Source of the DNA: Propionibacteriales bacterium
GTDB taxonomy: Bacteria > Actinomycetota > Actinomycetes > Propionibacteriales > Nocardioidaceae
Reading direction: 5' to 3'
Assembly (NCBI GenBank): GCA_026392455.1
Contig: JAPLCB010000011.1
Location: forward strand, 186,001-250,000
Length of the DNA stretch: 64,000 bases
This document shows positions 1 through 10,441 of the stretch, one piece after another. A program made the translations under genes and the position numbers. The notes under the pieces were generated by a model. It saw only the letters and a program-made list of their open reading frames with translations. It was not told the DNA's origin and ran no database searches. Positions within the stretch are counted from its first letter, which is position 1. Every line of letters begins with the position of its first letter.

Positions 1-426
1 ACCTGCAGCCGCCCGGACCTGACGTTCCACGCCCACGCCCACCTGTCGGTGTACGTCGACGGCAGGCTCCGAGCGGTCCCGTCGACGATCGGTACCTACG
101 AGCCCGTCATCGAGGACACCCGGACGGGTCCCCTGGTCACCGAGGCCGAGTGCTTCTACAACCTGCACACCCACGCCCAGGACGGCGTGATCCACTTCGA
201 GGCTCCCCAACCGCGGGAGTTCACCCTCGGCCAGTTCTTCGCCGTCTGGGGGCAGCCGCTCTCCGGCAGCCAGGTCGGCCGGTTCCGCGGCCCGGTGACC
301 GTGTACGTCGACGGGCGCCGCGACCTCGGCGATCCCGCGGAGATCGTCCTGACCGAGAAGCGGACCATCCAGCTGGTCGTCGGCAAGGACGTGCAACCGG
401 TCCCGGTCGACTGGTCGCACTTCTAG
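1..426 (+). CDS. hypothetical protein, 5' end truncated by window edge
   Basis: Frame is open from base 1 (TCSRPDLTFHAHAHLSVYVDG...) to the stop at 426; contains HAHAH and HTHAQDGVIH motifs. Confidence 0.7.
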   Translation, partial: TCSRPDLTFHAHAHLSVYVDGRLRAVPSTIGTYEPVIEDTRTGPLVTEAECFYNLHTHAQDGVIHFEAPQPREFTLGQFFAVWGQPLSGSQVGRFRGPVTVYVDGRRDLGDPAEIVLTEKRTIQLVVGKDVQPVPVDWSHF

Positions 427-471
427 CGCGGTTCGAGCGACGCCCCGGGCGAGGACGGCTACCCTCGGGGG

Positions 472-726
472 ATGCAGCCCAGCCAGGAACCCGACGGCAC
501 CGAACCTGAGCTGATCACGCCCGAGGACTTCCTGCCGCCGAACCCGTTCCCGCCTGACGCCCAGCGGATGGGGTTCGACCGTTACACCGGAGGGGACGCC
601 GGCTTCCTCGCGGTGGCGTCCGCACTGGACGGCAGCAAGGTCTCGCACCGGCTCTTCGCGTACGCGCTGCTCACCCTGGTGGTCGGCTGCTTCGCGCTCA
701 CGTTGTGGGGCCAGTACCACTACTAG
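472..726 (+). CDS. small hypothetical protein with C-terminal TM helix
   Basis: 84 aa ORF; LFAYALLTLVVGCFALTLWG hydrophobic segment; followed closely by the MOSC gene. Confidence 0.65.
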   Translation: MQPSQEPDGTEPELITPEDFLPPNPFPPDAQRMGFDRYTGGDAGFLAVASALDGSKVSHRLFAYALLTLVVGCFALTLWGQYHY

Positions 727-738
727 GAGGGCCACCGC

Positions 739-1701
739 ATGGACGTAGGGACCGTCGCCGGACTGTGGCGCTACCCGGTGAAGTCGATGGGCGGCGAGCA
801 GGTGGAGTCGTCGACCGTGGACGGTCGCGCCTTGCACGGGGATCGGATGTGGGCGGTGCGGGACCTCGAGCTCGACGCCGTCACCACGGCGCGACGGCTG
901 CCGGCCCTGCTCGGGTGCACGGCCCGCTTCGTCGACGAGCCACCGGCCGGTGTCGGCCCCGGTGACGTCGCCGACGTGGTCGTCACCTTCCCCGACGGCA
1001 GCCGGACCACCAGCGCCGACCGCGACGAGATGGACGCCCGGCTGAGCGACCTGGTCGGCACCCGGGTCTCCCTGGTTCCGCTGCCACCCGTGCACGACAA
1101 GGCCGCCTACCGCGGCGTGCTCGCCTCGCAGAAGGACCTGCGCCAGCAGTTCGGGATCGCCGACGACGAGCCCCTGCCGGACCTGTCGATGTTCCCGCTG
1201 CGCAAGCTCGCGGCCCTGTCGATCTACGCGACCCCCGTCGGTATCTTCGCCGACGCCTACCCCCTGCACATCGTGACCACCGCGAGCCTGCGCTGGATGG
1301 CCGCCCACGGCGGCGACTTCGACGTACGTCGGTTCCGCCCCAACATCGTCGTCGACGGTCCGCCCGACGGTCTGGCCGAGCAGGAGTGGCTCGGCGGGAC
1401 CCTCCGTGCCGGAGGCCTGCAGGCCCGGATCGAGATCCCGACGATCCGGTGCACGGTGCCCCTGCGGCACCAGGCCGACCTCCCGGCGGATCCCGCGGTG
1501 ATGCGCACGGTGTCCCGCTACGGCGACCGCTGCCTCGGGGTCTACGCCGATGTCGCCGTTCCGGGAACCCTGGCGGTCGGGGATCCGGTGGACCTCGTGC
1601 CCGCAGCGGCCCGCAACCCCGCCGCCGCGTCGCTGGGGAGGCTGGCAGACCGGGTGAAGCGGAACGCGCTGCGAACCGGCAACCGGGTCCTGCCCCGCTG
1701 A
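739..1701 (+). CDS. MOSC domain-containing protein
   Basis: N-terminal beta-barrel motif VAGLWRYPVKSMGGEQ; preceded by AGGAGGG. Confidence 0.85.
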   Translation: MDVGTVAGLWRYPVKSMGGEQVESSTVDGRALHGDRMWAVRDLELDAVTTARRLPALLGCTARFVDEPPAGVGPGDVADVVVTFPDGSRTTSADRDEMDARLSDLVGTRVSLVPLPPVHDKAAYRGVLASQKDLRQQFGIADDEPLPDLSMFPLRKLAALSIYATPVGIFADAYPLHIVTTASLRWMAAHGGDFDVRRFRPNIVVDGPPDGLAEQEWLGGTLRAGGLQARIEIPTIRCTVPLRHQADLPADPAVMRTVSRYGDRCLGVYADVAVPGTLAVGDPVDLVPAAARNPAAASLGRLADRVKRNALRTGNRVLPR

Positions 1702-1723
1702 GGGCCGCCGCTACGTTGGCACC

Positions 1724-2404
1724 GTGAACTCCTCCCTGCGCACCCCCGGCCGCCGCCTGGGCCCGGTCCTCGGCGTGCACGTGGCCCTGCTGGCCGGCGG
1801 TGCCGTTGCTCTCTCCCTCGATGCGCCCGCCCAGGGCTGGGGGGTCTTCGTCTGCGTGGTGGCCTACGTCGTCGCCCTGCTGGCAGTCTGCCGGACCACC
1901 GGCCACCGCGAGCTCCGAGCACTGGCCGGGTTCCTGGCGCTGGTGTCGGTGTTCCAGGTCCTGCCGGACTGGGTGCTCGCCGACCTGGTCGGCACCCTGC
2001 ACTTCCCCGATCGCGGTGGACCGCGCGTCGACGACGTGATCCCGCTGGCGATGGCCGCGATGTGGGTCGCCCCGCTGTTCGCGGCGGTTGCCCTCAGCGG
2101 CGGGCGACCTGGTCGCGCCGCCGTCCTGGCCGGGGTGATCTTCAGCGGGACCGAGCTGCTCGCCCCGACGTTCGGGCTCTGGGAGCCCACCGGGGACACC
2201 CACCGGCTCCTCGGCGTCGCGGTGTACGTCGTCCCCGCCGAGATGGCTCTCGGCTGGGCGACGGCCACCGCCTTCCGCGTCGTCCGGAAGTCCCGTTGGC
2301 CGCTCCGGGTCGCTGCCGCGTTCGCGGTGTCGACCTTCTACCTCGGTGCGCTGGTGCTAGCGCACTTCCTGATCGACGTCGCCGGCTGGCGCATCACCGG
2401 GTGA
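1724..2404 (+). CDS. multi-pass membrane protein of unknown function
   Basis: 226 aa, several hydrophobic helices; GTG start is possible. Confidence 0.65.
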   Translation: MNSSLRTPGRRLGPVLGVHVALLAGGAVALSLDAPAQGWGVFVCVVAYVVALLAVCRTTGHRELRALAGFLALVSVFQVLPDWVLADLVGTLHFPDRGGPRVDDVIPLAMAAMWVAPLFAAVALSGGRPGRAAVLAGVIFSGTELLAPTFGLWEPTGDTHRLLGVAVYVVPAEMALGWATATAFRVVRKSRWPLRVAAAFAVSTFYLGALVLAHFLIDVAGWRITG

Positions 2405-2422
2405 CCGGACCGCGCGACCGGG

Positions 2423-4006
2423 TCAGACCACGGCGCTGCTGCGCCCGTCCCAGTACGGAGCCCGCAGCTCGCGCTTGAGGATCTTGCCGGTCGGGTTCCT
2501 CGGCAGCGCCTCGACGATGTCGACGGACTTCGGGCACTTGTAGTGCGCCAGCCGCTCCCGGGTGAAGGCGATCAGCTCGTCGGCGGTCGCGGTGGTACCA
2601 GGGTTGAGGCTGACGACCGCCTTCACGGTCTCGCCCCACTGCTCGTCGGGCACCCCGATGATCGCGACCTCCATCACGGCCGGGTGCTCGGCCAGGACGC
2701 GCTCGATCTCCGGGGAGTAGATGTTCTCCCCGCCGGAGATGATCATGTCCTTGAGCCGGTCCTGCACGAACACGAACCCGTCGGCGTCGACCTTGCCCAT
2801 GTCACCGGTCCGGAACCAGCCGTCGGCGGTGATCACCTCGGCGGTCTCCTCGGGCTTGTTCAGGAAGCCCGCCATCAGCTGGGGCGTCCGGAACCAGAGC
2901 TCCCCGTGCTCGCCCGTGGCGACCTCGGCCAAGGTCACGGGGTCGACGACCTTGACCTCGCAGTTCGGGATCACCTGACCGGCGCTGACCAGCCGCTCGG
3001 GGTGCTCGGTGTCGCGGTGCGCCTCGGGCATCAGGTGGGTGATCACGCCGCACACCTCGGTGAGGCCGTAGACCTGGATGAAGTCGGTCTCCGGCCAGGC
3101 CGCCATCGCGGCCCGCAGCAGCGGTAGCGGCATCGGGGCCGCGCCGTAGCAGTAGCTCTTCAGCCGGGCGAACACGGCGATCGCGTCCGGGCCGGACTGG
3201 AGGACCTGCGCCAGGACCGCCGGCACCAGGAAGGTCCGGTTCGCGCCCTGGAGGATCGCGCCCGCCAGCGACGCCCCGTCGGGTTCCCGGCAGAGCACCG
3301 TCGGCACTCCCTCGTGGATCCCCTGCTGGATGTAGGAGGTTCCGCCGACGTGGAACAGCGGCATCGCCACCAGGTTCTTGTCCCCGTCGTCGAACGACCA
3401 GCCGTCGAGCGCGTTCACGGTGTGCTCGATCAGGTTGCGCTGCCGCAGCATCACGCCCTTGGGGCGACCGGTGGTCCCCGAGCTGTACATCACCAGGCAG
3501 ACGTCCTCGGGATCGACGTCGGCCGCCCGGCAGACCGGGACGGCGTCGGCCAGGAGGGTCTCGTACGGATCACCCTCGGCTCCGTCCGGGGTCACCTCGA
3601 TCACCCGCTGGACGGCTGGGAGCCGGTCGAGGACCTTGTCGACGAGCGGCCTCAGCTCGGTCCCGACGACGAGCAGCTTGGCTCCCGAGTCGTTGACCGC
3701 GTAGTCGATCTCGTCGCCGGCGAGGCGCCAGTTGAAGATCGCCGTCGCGGCCCCGAGGGACGCCGCCGCGAAGGTGAGCTCGACGGTGGCCGGGTGGTTC
3801 TTGTCCAGGCAGCCGACCACGTCCCCGCGGACGACCCCCAGACCGGTGAGGGCGCCCGCCAGACGGCGCACCCGCTTCTCCCACTGGCTCCAGGTCCAGG
3901 TCCGGCCGAGGTAGGTCAGCGCCTCGCCGTCGGGGGTGGTCGTCGCCCAGTGGGCCAGACGGTCGTCGAGGAAGGTCGGCGGCGGAGCATCTGCGTGCAC
4001 TGTCAT
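2423..4006 (-). CDS. acyl-CoA synthetase (AMP-binding enzyme)
   Basis: YSSGTTGRPKGVMLRQRN, YGLTE, GWFRTGDMGKVD, DRLKDMIISGGENIYS, PRNPTGKILKREL motifs; start taken at MTVHADAPP. Confidence 0.92.
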   Translation of the reverse strand: MTVHADAPPPTFLDDRLAHWATTTPDGEALTYLGRTWTWSQWEKRVRRLAGALTGLGVVRGDVVGCLDKNHPATVELTFAAASLGAATAIFNWRLAGDEIDYAVNDSGAKLLVVGTELRPLVDKVLDRLPAVQRVIEVTPDGAEGDPYETLLADAVPVCRAADVDPEDVCLVMYSSGTTGRPKGVMLRQRNLIEHTVNALDGWSFDDGDKNLVAMPLFHVGGTSYIQQGIHEGVPTVLCREPDGASLAGAILQGANRTFLVPAVLAQVLQSGPDAIAVFARLKSYCYGAAPMPLPLLRAAMAAWPETDFIQVYGLTEVCGVITHLMPEAHRDTEHPERLVSAGQVIPNCEVKVVDPVTLAEVATGEHGELWFRTPQLMAGFLNKPEETAEVITADGWFRTGDMGKVDADGFVFVQDRLKDMIISGGENIYSPEIERVLAEHPAVMEVAIIGVPDEQWGETVKAVVSLNPGTTATADELIAFTRERLAHYKCPKSVDIVEALPRNPTGKILKRELRAPYWDGRSSAVV

Positions 4007-4049
4007 GGACCGAACTGTGACACAGGACACAACCCTCGTTGAAGCCCCG

Positions 4050-5819
4050 CTACCGCAGCGCAGCCAGGTACGCCCGCCAGCCGCCGTGGCTGGTCACGTC
4101 CCGGGCGCCGTCGAGAGCGACCGGCTCGCAGATGAAGCCGTGCACCCGGGATCCGTCGACCAGGGAGAGCTCGCCGAGCCCGAGCGGAGCCCGCACGGTC
4201 GCCAGGAAGGACCCGATCTGGGCCGCCGGCAGCCGGTAGACCTCGACCTCGATCGCGGCGCCGCCCGCGACCACCCGGCGCAGCCCGGGCTTCGGCGGAA
4301 TCGTGTCCGGCAGGGCGAACAGCCGGTAGTCCGGCGACGTCGTGGTCCGGGCGATGAGCCGCGCCCCGCGGTCGAGCAGGTCGCGGTGAAGCGGCATCCC
4401 CGCCAGGTGCGCCCCGACGACGGCCAGGTCCAGCTCGGTGGTGTCGGGATCCCCGGGACCGTCCGTCCCCCCCTGCTCACCGGTGACCGCGGCGGCCCAC
4501 CCGAGCAGCTGCGCGTCCCGCCCGGCGGCCGCCTGCAGGCTGACCCCGAACGGGATCCCGGCACCGGTCAGGCCGGCCGGTACCGCGACGGCGCACAGGT
4601 CGAGCAGGTTGGTGAAGGTGGTGAACCGACCCAGCCGCTCGTTGGTGACGATCGGGTCGGCCAGGACCTCGCCCACGGTGAAGGTCGTCGTGCACGTCGG
4701 GGTCAGCAAGGCGTCGAAGCCGTCCAGCACCGCGTGGGCAGCGACCCGTCGCCGCGCCATCGCCGCCATCGCGGCGAAGACCTCGTCCCCGGTGATCGCC
4801 GGCGCCGGCGCCATCAGGGTCCGGATCACCGGCAGCACGGCCTCCGGATCCTTGGCCAGCAGCTCGGCCATCACCTGGTGCCGCTCGGCGAGCCAGGCGC
4901 CGCCGTAGAGCTCACGCCCGGCATCCAGGAAGTCAGTCAGGTCCAGCGGGACCAGGACGGCACCCCGGCTGACCAGGCCCGCACAGAACTCTTCCCAGGC
5001 CTCCCGCTCGCCCCGGGTCCCCCAGTCCTCCACGGTGCGCGGGACCGCGAACCGCGCGCCGTCCAGGGCCAACCGCGCGGGAACGGCGCCCACGGTCGGT
5101 AGCCGCCGCGACAGCGGGTCCTCCGGGTCCGGCCCGACGATCAGCGACCCGACCAGCGCGCTGTCCGCAACGGTCAGGGAGAAGACCGAGGGGCAGTCCA
5201 GCGAGCGGCACGCGGGCACGACGCCGTCGGCGCTGATCAGACCGATGCTCGGCTTGAGACCGACCACGCCGTTGAGCGCCGCCGGCACCCGGCCGGAACC
5301 GGCCGTGTCGGTGCCGATCGCGAACGTGACCAGGCCCGCAGCGACCGCGACCGCCGAGCCCGAGCTGGAGCCGCCCGAGATCAGGCCGTTGCCGTAGACC
5401 GACTCCGGCACGCCGTACGGCGACCGGGTGCCGTTCAGCCCGGTGGCGAACTGGTCGAGGTTGGTCTTGCCGACCAGGATCGCTCCGGCGTCCAGCAGTC
5501 GCCGCACCAGCAACGCCGACCGCTCCGGTGCGTAGGCGAACCCCGGGCACGCCGCGGTGGTCTCCAGACCGGCGACGTCGACGTTGTCCTTGACCGCGAA
5601 CGGAATGCCGAGCAGCGGCAGCGCGTCGAGCTGGTCGAGGTCGAGCGAGGCCGCTCGGTCGCGCACCTCCCCCGGGTCGACCAACGAGATCCAGGTGCCG
5701 TCCTGGCCGCGTCGCCGGATCCGGTCCAGGACCTCGTCGACGACCTCCAGCGGCGTCAGCGAACCGTCGCGGTACCCCCGGCGCAGGACCTCGACGGACA
5801 GCCGGGCCGACCCGGTCAT
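4050..5819 (-). CDS. atzF: allophanate hydrolase (amidase domain plus C-terminal domain)
   Basis: Amidase-signature Lys ([11 protein letters not shown]) and [16 protein letters not shown]-terminal domain typical of AtzF-type enzymes; ATGA overlap with the upstream gene. Confidence 0.85.
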   Translation of the reverse strand: MTGSARLSVEVLRRGYRDGSLTPLEVVDEVLDRIRRRGQDGTWISLVDPGEVRDRAASLDLDQLDALPLLGIPFAVKDNVDVAGLETTAACPGFAYAPERSALLVRRLLDAGAILVGKTNLDQFATGLNGTRSPYGVPESVYGNGLISGGSSSGSAVAVAAGLVTFAIGTDTAGSGRVPAALNGVVGLKPSIGLISADGVVPACRSLDCPSVFSLTVADSALVGSLIVGPDPEDPLSRRLPTVGAVPARLALDGARFAVPRTVEDWGTRGEREAWEEFCAGLVSRGAVLVPLDLTDFLDAGRELYGGAWLAERHQVMAELLAKDPEAVLPVIRTLMAPAPAITGDEVFAAMAAMARRRVAAHAVLDGFDALLTPTCTTTFTVGEVLADPIVTNERLGRFTTFTNLLDLCAVAVPAGLTGAGIPFGVSLQAAAGRDAQLLGWAAAVTGEQGGTDGPGDPDTTELDLAVVGAHLAGMPLHRDLLDRGARLIARTTTSPDYRLFALPDTIPPKPGLRRVVAGGAAIEVEVYRLPAAQIGSFLATVRAPLGLGELSLVDGSRVHGFICEPVALDGARDVTSHGGWRAYLAALR

Positions 5820-6523
5820 GCGGCCGCGGCAGCAGCCAGGCTCGCCAGCAGAGCCGAGGACGGAGCGATCGCACCGAAGACACCGCCCTGCATCGTGACC
5901 ATCTTCAGTGCGGCTTCGTAGTTGCCGACGTCGGTGGCGCCGGTGCAGTCGGTGAGCAGCAAGCACTCGTAGCCGCGGTCGTTGGCGTCACGCATGGTCG
6001 TGTGCACGCAGACATCGGTGGTGATGCCGGTGAAGATCAGGTGGGTGATGCCGGCGGTCCGCAGCACCAGGTCGAGGTCGGTGGCGTAGAACGAGCCCTT
6101 GCCCGGCTTGTCGATGACCACCTCGCCGTCGATCGGCGCCACCTCGGGAACGATCTCCCAACCGGGCTCGCCACGGGTGAGGATCCGGCCGCACGGGCCG
6201 CTGGAACCGATACCGGCGCCGATCTGCTCCGAGCGCCACTTCTTGTTCGGCGGCAGGTCGGACATGTCGGGCCGGTGGCCCTCGCGGGTGTGGATGATCA
6301 GCAGCCCCGCGTCCCGAGCGGCGTGGAGCACCTTCTGGGTCGGCAGCAGGCCGGCCCGGGTCAGGTTGAGGTCGTAGCCCATGGCGTCGACGTACCCGCC
6401 CGGACCGCAGAAGTCGACCTGCCAGTCGATGTTGATCAGGGCGGTCCGCTCGGGAGCGAACGAGCCGTCGTAGGGCCAGGTGTAAGGCTCGGCAGGGACC
6501 GGGCCGAAGGTCGTCGAAGTCAT
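5816..6523 (-). CDS. isochorismatase-fold cysteine hydrolase, biuret hydrolase (BiuH)-like
   Basis: [72 protein letters not shown] and C all present; coupled to allophanate hydrolase. Confidence 0.85.
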   Translation of the reverse strand: MTSTTFGPVPAEPYTWPYDGSFAPERTALINIDWQVDFCGPGGYVDAMGYDLNLTRAGLLPTQKVLHAARDAGLLIIHTREGHRPDMSDLPPNKKWRSEQIGAGIGSSGPCGRILTRGEPGWEIVPEVAPIDGEVVIDKPGKGSFYATDLDLVLRTAGITHLIFTGITTDVCVHTTMRDANDRGYECLLLTDCTGATDVGNYEAALKMVTMQGGVFGAIAPSSALLASLAAAAAA

Positions 6524-6535
6524 GGTTGGGCCTTT

Positions 6536-7135
6536 CTAGAGCGCGGAATGCGCGGATGGGAAAGCGTCGAGGACGGCGGCGGTCTCCCCGACCGCACCGA
6601 AGATCCCGCCGGACATCTCCACCTGGGACCGGGCGGAGCCGACGAGGTCGACCTGGTAGGCGACGCACGCGTCGAGGACCAGCAGGCACTCCAGCCCGCG
6701 GTCGTTGGCCGAACGCATCGTGGAGTGGATGCAGGTCTCGAGGCCGGCCCCGGCCAGCAGGAGATGGTCGAGGCCACCCTCGCGGAGCAGGGTCTCCAGG
6801 CCGCTCTCGTAGAACCCGTCGATCCCCCGCGAGGTCAGCACCGGGGTCGCCGGCGTCCCCATCGCCGCCAACGGGGCACCGAGCTCAGGGCCGAGCGCGG
6901 CGGGCGGTGGTGCGGTCACCACCTGGATGACCGCACCACCGGCAGCGAGGACGACATCGACGAGCGAGCGGAGCCGGTCACCGGCACCGGTGCCCACCAC
7001 CGAGAGGCCCCGGCCCGGACCGAGGACCACCAGGGCCGTCCGGGTCGGATCGAGCTGACCACCCCAGGGCCACGCGTACGGCGTCGTCCCGGCGACCAGG
7101 CCTGCGGCCGGACCACGCGCCCTCGATGTCGTCAT
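6536..7135 (-). CDS. isochorismatase-fold protein paralogous to the adjacent gene, probable pseudoenzyme
   Basis: Aligns with the neighbour (YAWPWGG...P.RTAL; ETCIHSTMRSANDRGLECLLVLDAC), but the catalytic Asp and Lys positions are replaced. Confidence 0.8.
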   Translation of the reverse strand: MTTSRARGPAAGLVAGTTPYAWPWGGQLDPTRTALVVLGPGRGLSVVGTGAGDRLRSLVDVVLAAGGAVIQVVTAPPPAALGPELGAPLAAMGTPATPVLTSRGIDGFYESGLETLLREGGLDHLLLAGAGLETCIHSTMRSANDRGLECLLVLDACVAYQVDLVGSARSQVEMSGGIFGAVGETAAVLDAFPSAHSAL

Positions 7136-7142
7136 CGCCGGA

Positions 7143-8282
7143 CTACTTCACCGAACCGATGACGCCGTCGACGAAGTAGTCCATCGCGTCGTTCTCGGCG
7201 TAGGTGGGCACGACACCGGCAGCAACCTGCTCCTTGCCCTTGTTGTCCTTCAGCGGCCCGACGAACGGGGACCCGTCCGGCGTCGCCAGGAACGCCTTGG
7301 CGGCCTCGATCTTCGCCTTGGTGTCGTCACTGACCAGCGGGCCGTACGGCGCCAGCACGAACGGGTTCGTCCCGGTCTTGAAACCGACCCGGTAGTTGGC
7401 GTTGAACTCGCTGCCGACGAAGGTTCCGTCGATGACCTTCTGGACCAGCTGCTTGTAGAGCGGGCCCCAGTTCCAGACCGCTCCGGTGAGCCAGAGATCC
7501 GGCGTCAGCGCGGAGGCATCGGCGTGGTACCCGACCGTCATCGCCCCGGCCTCCTTCGCCGTGTTGATCACCGTGGCGGTGCAGTCCTGGTGCTGGGTGA
7601 GCACGTCGGCGCCGGCCTTCAGCAGCGCAGCTGCCTTGTCCTTCTGGGCGCTCGGGTCGCACCACGAACCGGTCGCGGCGGTGATCGTCTCGACGTCGGG
7701 GTTGACGCTGCGGGCACCGCGCTCGAAGGCGTTGATGTTCGCGATCGTCTGCGGGATCGGGAAGGCGTACACGTAGCCGAGCTTGTCGGACTTCGTCGAG
7801 GCACCGGCGGCGATCCCCGCGAGGTACATCGGCTCGTACACGGTGCCGAAGTAGGTGCCCATGTTGGGCGGGACGTCGGTCGTGATCGTGTTGCCCTGCT
7901 GGAGCACGATCACGTCCGGGTGCTTCTCGGCGACCTTGACCGCCGCATCCAGGTGGCCGTAGCTGGTCGCGAAGATCAGCTTGGCGCCCTTGCTGATCAT
8001 CTGCTCCATGGTGGTGGCCGCGGTGTCGTCCTCGGGGACGTTCTCCGCGGTGAGGATCTCCACGTCCGGGAAGTCGGCCTTCAACGCCTGGCTGCCCTCG
8101 TAGACGGCCTGGTTGTAGCCGTAGTCGTCCTTGGGGCCGACCATGATGAACCCGATCTTGGTGACGCCCTTGCCGGCATCGTCCTTGACGTCGGATCCGC
8201 TCTCCGACGCCGAGGCACATCCGGACAGCGCGGCGATCAGGGCGAGCCCTGCCAGCAAGGCGGTAGTTTTGCGGTTGGACAT
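7143..8282 (-). CDS. BMP-family ABC transporter substrate-binding lipoprotein
   Basis: Lipobox LIAALSGC; KIGFIMVGPKDDYGYNQAVYEG; start at MSNRKTT with upstream purine-rich SD. Confidence 0.9.
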   Translation of the reverse strand: MSNRKTTALLAGLALIAALSGCASASESGSDVKDDAGKGVTKIGFIMVGPKDDYGYNQAVYEGSQALKADFPDVEILTAENVPEDDTAATTMEQMISKGAKLIFATSYGHLDAAVKVAEKHPDVIVLQQGNTITTDVPPNMGTYFGTVYEPMYLAGIAAGASTKSDKLGYVYAFPIPQTIANINAFERGARSVNPDVETITAATGSWCDPSAQKDKAAALLKAGADVLTQHQDCTATVINTAKEAGAMTVGYHADASALTPDLWLTGAVWNWGPLYKQLVQKVIDGTFVGSEFNANYRVGFKTGTNPFVLAPYGPLVSDDTKAKIEAAKAFLATPDGSPFVGPLKDNKGKEQVAAGVVPTYAENDAMDYFVDGVIGSVK

Positions 8283-8417
8283 GAGTTTCCTCTCGTGTTC
8301 GACACTGCACCGGGCGAACAGAGTTTTCGAGGCTTGGTCGCCTGGTGCGGTGGTCATTTCCAGGCTGCGCGGAAGGGCCCGTGCAGCAGTGGTTCGTGTT
8401 CCGGGTGAGCTGCCCCC

Positions 8418-9344
8418 TTAACCGGTCTCGGCGTTCTCGAAGACCTTCTTCAGCTCGGCCGGCGAGGACGACAGCGTCCGCCGCCCGATGACCGTCAGGA
8501 CGACGAGGGTGAGCACGAACGGGAGCGCCTGGAGCAGGAACTGGTTCACCTCGTACCCGCGTGCCTGGAGGGCGCTGCCGAGCGAGAGTGCGCAGCCGAA
8601 GAGCCAGGCACCGGCCATCACCCGGACCGGGCTCCAGACCGCGAAGATCACCAGGGCGACCGCGATGAAGCCCTTGCCCTGGATCATGTTCTCGCGCCAG
8701 GCGTTGGCGTACCCGATCGACAGGTACGCCCCACCGATACCGGCCAAGAACCCGCCGCAGGTGACGGCCAGGGTGCGCAACCAGGGCACGCTGTAGCCGT
8801 GCACGGTCAACGTCTCGGCGCGCTCGCCGGCCGTCCGGACCAGGAGACCGATCCGGGTCTTGAACAGGGCGAACCACACCACCGGCACCGTGACGAAGCC
8901 GAGGTAGACCAACGCGTTGTGCTCGAAGAGGATCTGGCCGACCACCGGGAGGTCGTGCAGCACCGGGACGTTCCAGACGTCGAACGCGTGGTCCAGCTTC
9001 TTGCCGGACCCGACGTACTTGACGCCGAAGAGCGCTGTCAGACCCAGGGCGAGGAACAGCACGGTCAGCCCGCTGGCCATCTGGTTGGCCCGCCGCCAGA
9101 CCACCAGGAAGGCGTGCACTGCGGCTAGCGCGGCACCCGCGATGCCGCCGACGAGGACCCCCGTCCACGGGCTCCCGGTCTCGACGGCGACGACGTAGGC
9201 CCCGAGCGCACCCGCGAGCATGCTGCCTTCGATCCCCAGGTTGATCACCCCGGCGCGTTCGCCGATCGTCTCGCCGAGGGCCGCGAACATGATCGAGGTG
9301 CCGCCGGCGACACCGGCTGCGAGGACATCAACAGGCAGACTCAT
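8418..9344 (-). CDS. ABC transporter permease (BMP/nucleoside-type)
   Basis: ALGETIGERAGVINLGIEGSMLAGAL motif of YufQ/BmpC-like permeases. Confidence 0.9.
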   Translation of the reverse strand: MSLPVDVLAAGVAGGTSIMFAALGETIGERAGVINLGIEGSMLAGALGAYVVAVETGSPWTGVLVGGIAGAALAAVHAFLVVWRRANQMASGLTVLFLALGLTALFGVKYVGSGKKLDHAFDVWNVPVLHDLPVVGQILFEHNALVYLGFVTVPVVWFALFKTRIGLLVRTAGERAETLTVHGYSVPWLRTLAVTCGGFLAGIGGAYLSIGYANAWRENMIQGKGFIAVALVIFAVWSPVRVMAGAWLFGCALSLGSALQARGYEVNQFLLQALPFVLTLVVLTVIGRRTLSSSPAELKKVFENAETG

Positions 9345-10441
9345 ACCTTCGCCTTCCTAGGTGTGGTGAAGCCGAGGACTGCCATCAGGATCAAGGCGGT
9401 CAGGACGTAGATCGCGTAGCCCGGGATCTGCGAGTCCAGCTGGAGGCTGTCCTTGGCGACCGACAACGTGGCCATCAGGAACGCGCCGAGAAGGATCGGG
9501 AACGGGCGTTGCCGGGCCAGCCAGCAGACCAGGAACGCGGTGTAGCCGATCTGGTACCCGAAGCTGTCGCGGAGCTTGTACTCGGTACCGGCGAAGATGA
9601 TCATTCCCGCGACGCCGGCCAGGGCACCACCGATCATCAACGCCGAGAGCACCAGCTTGGGGACGTTGAGCCCGGCCCGCCGGGCCGCTTCGGCGTTACC
9701 GCCCGCCACCGAGACCTGGAAGCCCCACCGGGTCCGGGTCAGGACCACGGCGACCAGCACCGTCAGCACCAACGCGATCACGATGCCGACGTTGATCCGG
9801 CTGCTCGCGGTGAGCAGGGGCAGCTTCGCGCCGTCGACCAGCTCGGCGGTGGCCGGCTGACCGGTCGGCGACTCCCGCCAGGACTGGTAGATCAGGTAGA
9901 GCAGCACGTTCAGCGCGACGAAGTTCAGCAGCAGCGTGCTGATCGCCTCGTTGACGCCGGCGAACAGTCGTAGCGCCGCGGCGATCCCGGCCCAGAGCGC
10001 ACCCGCAAGCACGGCGGCGAGGAGCATGCCGATGATCAGCACTCCGCCCGGCAGGTCCTCCCCGAGCAGGCGGGTGGCTCCGCAGGCGGCGACGCCACCG
10101 ATGATGATCTGTCCCTCGCCGCCGACGTTGGTCAGCCCGGCCCGCGCCGGCACCGCCACCGCCAGAGCGCCGAGCACCAGCGGCGCCATCCGGATGAAGA
10201 TCTCGTCGATCGAGGTCTGCTGGCCGAAGGCCAGCCGGAACATCGCCGCGTACGCATCGAGCGGGTTCGCGCCCTTGATCATCAGCAGGATCCCGAAGAG
10301 GGCCAGGGCTCCGGCAAAGGCACCCACCCAGCGGGCGGTCACGAGCAGGGCCCGCTGGGCTCCGGCACCGGTGATCGCCGGCACCCGCTTGCGCGGCGCG
10401 GCCTCGACCGGGCTCGTCGGCGGTTCGATCAGGGTCGTCAT
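9341..10441 (-). CDS. ABC transporter permease (BMP/nucleoside-type)
   Basis: [19 protein letters not shown] motif; 4-bp overlaps with both neighbours. Confidence 0.9.
   Translation of the reverse strand: MTTLIEPPTSPVEAAPRKRVPAITGAGAQRALLVTARWVGAFAGALALFGILLMIKGANPLDAYAAMFRLAFGQQTSIDEIFIRMAPLVLGALAVAVPARAGLTNVGGEGQIIIGGVAACGATRLLGEDLPGGVLIIGMLLAAVLAGALWAGIAAALRLFAGVNEAISTLLLNFVALNVLLYLIYQSWRESPTGQPATAELVDGAKLPLLTASSRINVGIVIALVLTVLVAVVLTRTRWGFQVSVAGGNAEAARRAGLNVPKLVLSALMIGGALAGVAGMIIFAGTEYKLRDSFGYQIGYTAFLVCWLARQRPFPILLGAFLMATLSVAKDSLQLDSQIPGYAIYVLTALILMAVLGFTTPRKAKV

Noticed and set aside
983-2203. 406-aa minus-strand ORF
   Set aside because: Antisense to the MOSC and membrane-protein genes; Arg/Gly/Pro-rich shadow
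6536-7135. Decayed pseudogene of the adjacent hydrolase
   Set aside because: Frame intact, motifs outside the active site preserved, positioned within a compact operon; better explained as a maintained pseudoenzyme
7327-9168. 613-aa minus-strand ORF spanning SBP and permease
   Set aside because: Out-of-frame translation of two well-supported genes (SBP and permease)
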